Shown: positions 18,225 through 22,735 of the stretch, piece by piece
How the letters are laid out: each line of letters begins with the position of its first letter
How positions within the stretch are numbered: position 1 is the first letter of the stretch
From: Penium margaritaceum
Lineage: Eukaryota; Streptophyta; Zygnematophyceae; Desmidiales; Peniaceae
DNA length: 22,735 nucleotides
Assembly: GCA_023375785.1 (NCBI GenBank)
Contig: SZWC01003898.1
Coordinates: 110,832 to 133,566, forward strand
Reading direction: 5' to 3'
The notes under the pieces: model-generated
The model's input: the letters and a program-made list of their open reading frames with translations, nothing else
What the model was told of the DNA's origin: nothing
Database searches by the model: none
Made by a program: the position numbers and the translations under genes

Positions 18225-18520
18225 TGTACCAGAAAAGCAGCATCTCCCTCCATCTCAAGCTTCACCCCTAGATTCTTGAAGTATGGGAGGTGGGCCTCCT
18301 ATGTACTTCCGACCCCTGTGCTCCTGGGATTACCATCCTGGGAGCGCAGGGGCAAGAGGTACTACTGTGCCAGGCTGTGGAGTCAGCCTGGCTGCAAGCC
18401 ACAGGAAACTTCGGGAACTGCCATCTCTTCTTTGAGCTGTGGATGGATGGTCTTGCTTCTTGGGCAGCATGAGCTCCATGTGGAATTCGGGTCATCCTAT
18501 CTTCATCAGGGTGCATTGCA
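18217..18520 (+). mobile_element. Reverse-transcriptase relic H, second part
   Basis: The retrotransposon sequence resumes exactly after the DNA transposon with GGGTTGTACCAG, corresponding to GLYQQ of copy A. It continues to a block reading SAWLQATGNFGNCHLFFELW that parallels ALWLQASLAGPGDRLYLAP and DFWLHTQLW. Past about 18480 only PIFIRVH, resembling the PIIRIH of the nuclease region, can be suggested. The end is uncertain. The stretch to 18833 holds nothing else I recognise. Confidence 0.65.
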
Positions 18521-18833
18521 CATGCCGTTTGCCTTGCGCAGGAGCTGACCATCCCAGGGACCTATCAACAGCGTGCCATCATCTGCATCGCGTGCCCATA
18601 GATTGGTCCGCGGGATACAAGGGACCTCACTGCTTCTATGAAGAGCTCTTTGCTGCAGTGCCAGCTGGTCTTGTGGGACCTCCCCTGTGGTGATCCCCTT
18701 GAGGAGGTGAAGCAGAAGTTTGTGTGCTCTTTTTCTTGTTTTTGTGAAAAGAAGCGTGTTTTTTAATCTGACAATGCATAGCAAGTAGCAAGAATAAGAT
18801 TAACGTAAAAAATCATGTGTATGTATAATCAAG

Positions 18834-19228
18834 CTACAAGCCGAGGGGGGGGGTGTTACCGCTGCCAACCTCGAAGTAGAAGATGAGCATGGCAAGCATG
18901 GCCAGGCGTGCGTGCTTGATCTCAGCCTGCTGCAGACGGGGGAGCTCGTCGAAGTTTGGGGTGTACACACCGTTCGACACCTTGCCAGCCAGGCCAAGGG
19001 GATCGAAGAACTTGCCTCCGGGTAGCCCTGCTCGCCGGTGGCATTGCCAAAGTTCTCAGCAGACACCCTGAGAAGCTCACCCTCACCCTGGCTGCCGGGA
19101 TGGAATAAGTCGACACCACGCTTGGTCTCCACCCAGCCGGTCAGGAGGAGCTGGGTACCCAGAAGAGAGCCAAAAGAGAAAGGCTCCACAGCGCCGGGGG
19201 CGGCGCCAGCCTCAAACCAGGGAATACC
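18834..19228 (-). pseudogene. LHCB6: LHCB6 (CP24 minor antenna) C-terminal part, one frameshift
   Basis: On the minus strand: [56 protein letters not shown], then after a one-base deletion [37 protein letters not shown] and [14 protein letters not shown] with a TAG stop at 18834-18836. This is the second half of CP24, a chlorophyll a/b protein linking the major antenna to photosystem II in thylakoids. The EIKHARLAM helix with its chlorophyll ligands is intact. The break is one missing G in the GYPGG codons at about 19019-19021. Homology ends at GIPW, where a 10-bp tandem duplication (19217-19236) occurs and no clean splice acceptor is evident. It could be the last exon of a real gene with a sequencing error, or a 5'-truncated retrocopy; I lean to the latter from context. 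Confidence 0.82.
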
Positions 19229-19236
19229 AGGGAATA
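19217..19236. repeat. 10-bp tandem duplication at the LHCB6 homology edge
   Basis: CCAGGGAATA occurs twice in immediate succession, covering the point where CP24 similarity stops. Confidence 0.85.
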
Positions 19237-19264
19237 TAAGTTTTGTGAATGAAGTGATGAACTT

Positions 19265-19315
19265 AAAGGAAAAGAAAAAAGAAAAAAAGGGAAAAAGAAA
19301 AAAGAAAAACAAATT
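19265..19315. repeat. A-rich tract (polypyrimidine on the minus strand)
   Basis: Repeated AAAGAAAAA-like text. On the minus strand it would be a polypyrimidine tract followed by AAG, as at an intron 3' end, but the sequence between that AAG and the LHCB6 homology does not read as CP24. It may instead be the tail of a plus-strand insertion. Confidence 0.6.
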
Positions 19316-19444
19316 GTCGAAGTAACTCCAGCTGTGCCTCCAGTATCAAGCAAGAGGTTCCAGACAAGACTGTGAGGTCTCAGCACTTCAAATGCGCTGT
19401 TCCCTCCTCTGCTGGCTCAATTCAATCTTTGGATTTTTTTCCAT

Positions 19445-19875
19445 CTACTCTTCGATCCACCGCTTGAGAGCAGGAAACCAGCAAGCAAGGCCTTCAGGGA
19501 ACCACAGGCGAAGCTCCTTCTTTCTGTTCTCCACCAAGTGACGTTCCTGCCAACTTTCACGGTGAAGTTGCTGAGGATGATGCCAGGGGCAGCAGAGGCG
19601 GGGTCAGTAGTACTCATCATGGACCTGCCAACCACCACGACATCTTGCCCTCCTAGGCCATGGCAATGCAAGGGCCGGAGGTGATTTGGTCAACGGCCAG
19701 GGAAGAACGGTCACTCCTTCAGATCAGCATAGTGCTTTCTGTTAAATTCCTCCACCTTCATCGGCCTCAGACCTTTGAGCGTGAGGCCCTACTTCTCAAT
19801 TCAACTGATGATTTCCCCCACCAGGCCCCTTGGTACTCTCTCGGGCTTGATCGTGATGAATGGTTGCTCAGTCAT
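19445..19875 (-). pseudogene. NDPK: Processed pseudogene of nucleoside diphosphate kinase
   Basis: The full NDP kinase can be followed on the minus strand without introns. ATG at 19873-19875 begins MTEQPFITIKPERVPRGLVG, then EIIS, stop, IEK, stop, GLTLKGL. EEFNRKHYADLKE, a stop and PFFPG follow, then SGPCIAMA, a stop in place of Trp, and VVVVGRSMMSTTDPASAAPG. The end is FTVKVGRNV, then in a shifted frame VENRKKELRLWFPEGLA and a stop at 19445-19447. Four in-frame stops and at least two shifts kill it. The active-site histidine segment (NVIHGSDS in the family) is largely deleted. The active enzyme moves phosphate between nucleoside tri- and diphosphates. The stop is followed within four bases by seven A residues. 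Confidence 0.9.
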
Positions 19876-20049
19876 CATCCAGCTGCTTCTTGGAGAGGAG
19901 TTGAGGGTGTTTGCGTGTGGGGAGGGGCAGCTTTGGAAGACTACTGCATGATCAGTGAAGAAGGGCGAGGCCAGAACGTAAAGCGGGAAACCAACAGTCA
20001 CCGCCATACTCTGGGCAAAAAAAAAACCCCAAAACAGGTCGCGGTGAGT

Positions 20050-20197
20050 GGGGGGGGGGGGGGGGGGGCATAAATCCTGTCATTTTGGACTACTGAAAAT
20101 GGTGAGGGAGGGGGGGGGGGGGGGGGGGAGGGGGGGGCATAAATCCTGTCATTTTGGACTACTGAAAATGGTGAGGGAGGGGGGGGGGGGGGGGGGG
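20050..20197. repeat. Tandem 69-bp units separated by poly-G tracts
   Basis: A poly-G run, a unit starting CATAAATCCTGTCATTTTGG at 20069, a poly-G run, the same unit again at 20138, and a third poly-G run. The non-G parts are identical. This is either a true tandem duplication with expandable G runs or an assembly duplication. Confidence 0.85.
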
Positions 20198-20357
20198 TCT
20201 ACCCTCTTGTCCGGGTGCCTCACCCAGGACCAGAAAAGAAAAGGAAAAAAGGGAAATCACTGGATAGGTTGCCATCTTGTACATAGCAGTTTGACTTCGA
20301 GCGGGAGGAGTTTGCGAGCAGAAGATGCGACCAGTAGGCGGCGAATCCGTTTTTTTT

Positions 20358-20378
20358 GCAACAAATTGAATTTGTTGC
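20358..20378. repeat. Perfect 21-bp palindrome
   Basis: GCAACAAATT and AATTTGTTGC flank a single G. A second short inverted repeat, CTACTAG and CTAGTAG, lies at about 20460-20482. No function is evident. Confidence 0.8.
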
Positions 20379-20482
20379 TGCCCCCCCTGCTCCACCACTG
20401 TCATTTGCTCCTCACTCTCTGTCCGCCATTCGTCTGCTGTCATCCGCTCCACCTGCAGACTACTAGGCTATCGGACTAGTAG

Positions 20483-20600
20483 GCAGAGAGTGGCAGTAGC
20501 AGCGGCAGGCTCAGTAGCAGCAGCAATGGTAGCATAGGCGGTAGCAGAAGCAGCAGTGGCAGTAACAGTGGTGGTGGCGGCAGCAGCAGCAGCTGCTGCA
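20483..20600. repeat. Imperfect GCA/GTA triplet-rich tract
   Basis: AGCAGCAGC and GGCAGTAGC-like triplets run for about 120 bp, ending in AGCAGCAGCAGCTGCTGCAGTG. It lies just beyond the 3' end of the RbcS copy and keeps several frames open by composition only. Confidence 0.75.
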
Positions 20601-20650
20601 GTGATTTCCCCCTCGTTTTCTTATTTTTTCTAAGGAAATGAAAGGACAGT

Positions 20651-20992
20651 CTAGGGCTTGTAGGTGATGAAGCTGGTGCATTGAACTTGCTTGTTGTTGT
20701 TGAAGCCGAGGATGTGGAAGTAGAACTGGGGGAAAGTGTTCTTACACTCCTGCAGCTCGCGCAGCACCTGGGAAGCACCTGTGCAGCCGAAGAGGGGGAG
20801 CTTCCACCTTATCCAGTAGCGGCCGTCACAGTAGCCAGGGCTGGAGTTGTTCTCCCAGTAGACAACCCTGCTGGCATCAAACTCCAAGCAGGGGACCCGG
20901 CTGTTTTTCAGCATGTAGTTGACCTGCTTCGAGATGATTGAGTCCGTCATTGCAGGCAGGTACGATAGCGTCTCGAACATTGGGTTGTTGAT
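20651..20992 (-). pseudogene. RBCS: Rubisco small subunit (RbcS) mature domain, probable retrocopy
   Basis: A single open minus-strand frame reads [77 protein letters not shown] and [14 protein letters not shown] with a stop at 20651-20653. It covers nearly all of the mature small subunit of chloroplast Rubisco. The segment between CLEF and DGRYW is 17 residues, the short loop of plants, not the longer loop of chlorophyte algae. No stop or shift occurs, but conserved positions have changed (NGW to NSR, YWTMW to YWIRW). The transit peptide and the usual VWPP start are missing; upstream is a poly-C tract. An A-rich stretch lies about 25 bp past the stop. It could be a truncated retrocopy or one exon of a diverged gene. 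Confidence 0.85.
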
Positions 20993-21032
20993 CAGGTTTT
21001 TTTATGTGGGATCCATGGATTCAGAACCCCCT

Positions 21033-21061
21033 CCCCCCCCCCCCCCCCCCCCCCCCCCCCC
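21033..21061. repeat. Poly-C tract
   Basis: Twenty-nine C residues just upstream, in minus-strand terms, of the RbcS copy. It may hide an assembly collapse. Confidence 0.95.
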
Positions 21062-21339
21062 TTCACCTTTCCTAAAGAAACAAGAAACTGCCAGAAAAAA
21101 GGTCCCAATGCAGACAGTCGCCGTTTTCTTCAAGGTAGATCACTACATAGTTGTGCTAGTGCATTGCACCAATTTGTCCCTGTATTTTTTTCTTAAAGGA
21201 GTCAGTCACCTAAAGAGAAAAAAATCTGGGTGGCACAGTCGCCATACTATTTGCCACGAAGGATGCCTTGGGCCTATATGGTTGCTGAGGCAACAGGGGG
21301 GACTCCTGGATAGATTCATGGCAGAGGGGGTTTTCTTTT

Positions 21340-21375
21340 TTGGTGGTGGTCTGTTTTCTTTTTTTGTTTTTTGAG
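21340..21375 (-). repeat. A-rich tail of the eS6 retrocopy
   Basis: On the minus strand the end of the eS6 similarity runs directly into AAAAAACAAAAAAAGAAAA and further A-rich text. This fits a decayed poly(A) tail placed right after the coding region. Confidence 0.65.
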
Positions 21376-22150
21376 ATGGTCGTGGCAGAACCCACGGCAG
21401 AGAGTTCTCTTCTCATCAAAAGTTTGACTGCCATACAAGAATACTATGCACACCTTGGTATTCTCAGCCAAGGCTCCTTGCATGATTCTATACTGAAGAC
21501 TCTTGCTTGTGCTGTTAAGGGCCAGGATCTTCTGGTGCTTCCTGGTGTTGAAGGTGTGCTCCTTTCTCTGCACTGTGCGTGCCCGCTTGCGGTGCAGCAT
21601 GAGGCATAACATGATGCTGCATCTTTGGAGCCTTGCGGCGTTTCTTCCTGGACTTTGTCTCAAACTTGCGGCGGTGGGCTTTCTTGAACTTGTGTGCCTT
21701 GCCCTCCAGCAGGAGGTCAAACAGCCTGATGATCTTCACTGCAGGATTTGGACGGTATAGGTGCTGCTTCTCCACACCTGTTAGCCTGGAGAGGTGTTTG
21801 AACCCTGCTTGAGAATGGGCAGGCAGAGCGACAAGAGGTCATACGACGCGATGAAGTTTTTTGCGGACTTTCACTGCCTCTCCCCATTGCAACGGCCTAA
21901 ACCACAAGAGTCCGGTAGGCACACGTGCATGGTGATGTGCACACGAACAGAAGTGAGGACTTCCTGGTTCACAGGGCAATACTCCATGTGTCAGCTACAC
22001 ATGATACTGAACACAAATCCTTTGGACTCCTTCATGGACTTGGCACCCACTTCCTTGGCGAGTCCCTTGAGAAAGAATGTGAATCTGCTTGTCATTCATT
22101 CTTACCTTCTGCTGTCATCAAGTTGTGGGGTTGGAAGTATTGAGCTTCAT
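21370..22150 (-). pseudogene. RPS6: Processed pseudogene of ribosomal protein eS6 (RPS6)
   Basis: The whole protein is traceable on the minus strand without introns. ATG at 22148-22150 reads MKLNTSNPTT. After a shift come FFLKGLAKEVGAKSMKESKG, FVFSIMC, a stop, PVNQEVLTSVRV, then KVRKKLHRVV, a stop, and LSRLTGVEKQHLYRPNPAVK. KIIRLFDLL and HRRKFETKSRKKRRKAPKMQ follow, matching the family block around KAPKIQRLVTP. A shifted frame then gives LHRKRARTVQRKEHTFNTRK and an LSAVGSA segment near the end. Several stops and frameshifts show it is dead. The length, about 780 bp, fits a 249-residue eS6 plus its short tail. Functional eS6 belongs to the small cytosolic ribosomal subunit and is phosphorylated at its C terminus. 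Confidence 0.9.
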
Positions 22151-22494
22151 TATGCCAGACCTCTTACACCTGTATGATGTTGAGGTGGGCAGAGCTCTTG
22201 GCCAACAAAGTTAGGAATGTTTGTTGTAAAACTCTTATAACATAAGCGATTTTCACTTTTAGACCACTGTGTGACAAGGCCATTCCTCCTGGCAAATGGT
22301 GACATCTGGCAGGCACAGAAACAGAAACAGCAGTGGAGCTGATGATGTAAGTTCAGAACCAACCTAACCATCGAAGAGCCAGCCAACCTTCCAATAGCAT
22401 AACCATGGTGGAGAGAAAACAACATGGCGTGGCAAGTCCGGCTAAGCACAAGGCTGACAAAGGACATGGCAGCTTGAAAACATATGTTACTTAC
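22151..22494. other. Unassigned sequence between eS6 and the LRR exon
   Basis: I see no gene here. If the LRR exon at 22495-22566 belongs to a minus-strand gene, this would be its next intron. I could not find a following LRR or kinase exon. Confidence 0.45.
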
Positions 22495-22566
22495 AGGACT
22501 TTGAGTTTTATTAGGTTCGCAAGTGATGTTGGTAATTCCCCTGAAATCTGTGTGTTCTGAATTGAA
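22495..22566 (-). CDS. Single leucine-rich-repeat exon, 72 nt, phase 2
   Basis: On the minus strand, CCAG precedes a 72-nt stretch that ends at a GTAAGT donor. It encodes SIQNTQISGELPTSLANL followed by IKLKV and a split Leu codon, one complete plant-type LRR of 24 residues with the ISGELP core. Exons of exactly this size and phase, one repeat each, are characteristic of LRR receptor-like kinases and LRR proteins of plants. No neighbouring LRR exon is visible inside the window. Upstream exons may lie beyond the right edge, where the minus-strand sequence is a long CT-rich tract. It is either an internal exon of a gene cut by the scaffold edge or an isolated relic. Confidence 0.65.
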
Positions 22567-22609
22567 CTGGCTAAACCAAGTGCCGTGAAAGTCAAGAAAT
22601 GGTAGAGGG

Positions 22610-22735
22610 GACAGGAGGGGAGAGGGCAGAAAGAGAGAGGGGCCACGGTGAGGGAGAAAGGGAGGAAGGGGAAAGAGTGCAAGCGGGCAAGATGGAGAGA
22701 GAGTGAGAGAAAGAGAGATAGAGAAGGGGGGGGGG
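22610..22735. repeat. Purine-rich (GA)n-like tract ending in poly-G at the scaffold edge
   Basis: Repeated GAGAGAGA, GGGAGAAAGG and similar text continues to the last base and ends in a G run. On the minus strand it would be a CT-rich tract. Confidence 0.9.

Noticed and set aside
20040-20200. Possible CRISPR-like or satellite array
   Set aside because: Only two identical units separated by G runs are present; there are no variable spacers and the setting is a eukaryotic genome.
22151-22467. 105-codon minus-strand frame as a further exon of the LRR gene
   Set aside because: It shows no leucine-rich repeat or kinase motif, and its position just upstream of the eS6 copy gives no support.

Overview
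This window looks like nuclear DNA of a green plant-lineage (streptophyte) eukaryote, possibly a charophyte alga, and it is a graveyard of retro-inserted sequence. There is no operon structure, and I found no complete, undamaged host gene. Lineage evidence comes from gene remnants: a CP24/LHCB6 antenna fragment, a Rubisco small-subunit copy with the short land-plant-type loop, a plant-type eL13 copy, and a lone 72-nt phase-2 leucine-rich-repeat exon. The sequence begins and ends in poly-G and holds one 170-bp run of N, so it is probably a whole scaffold. The species call is inference.

Layout. Positions 1 to about 15000 are dominated by a family of non-LTR retrotransposons with a reverse transcriptase (RT) and a C-terminal restriction-like endonuclease (RLE, PD-X14-D motif). 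I distinguish eight copies: 1108-2440 (-), 4675-5255 (-), 5875-6714 (+), 7675-8550 (-), 9597-10885 (-, split), 9747-10348 (+, the insert that splits it), 10886-14683 (+, the longest, with a poly(A) tail) and 15980-18520 (+, split). Two subfamilies are visible; six copies that retain a 3' end share a 3'-terminal signature. A full-length but broken eL13 retrocopy lies at 2525-3168 (-), and a GGT-rich minisatellite at about 4017-4245.

Positions 15980-18520 hold an old RT relic split by a 1147-bp non-autonomous hAT-type DNA transposon (17070-18216). It has an exact 8-bp target-site duplication, and five perfect copies of the palindrome TACCGCGGTA lie near each end.

Positions 18834-22150 carry four host-gene copies in a row, all on the minus strand: LHCB6 C-terminal part, NDP kinase, RbcS mature domain and ribosomal protein eS6. 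NDP kinase and eS6 are clear processed pseudogenes; LHCB6 and RbcS are partial and less certain. With eL13 this makes five copies of highly expressed genes in 22.7 kb, consistent with reverse transcription of cellular mRNAs, perhaps by the resident retrotransposons. The window ends with an orphan LRR exon and a purine-rich tract. I did not find a new coherent biological system; the interesting content is the nested transposon history, the retrocopy cluster and the hAT end architecture.
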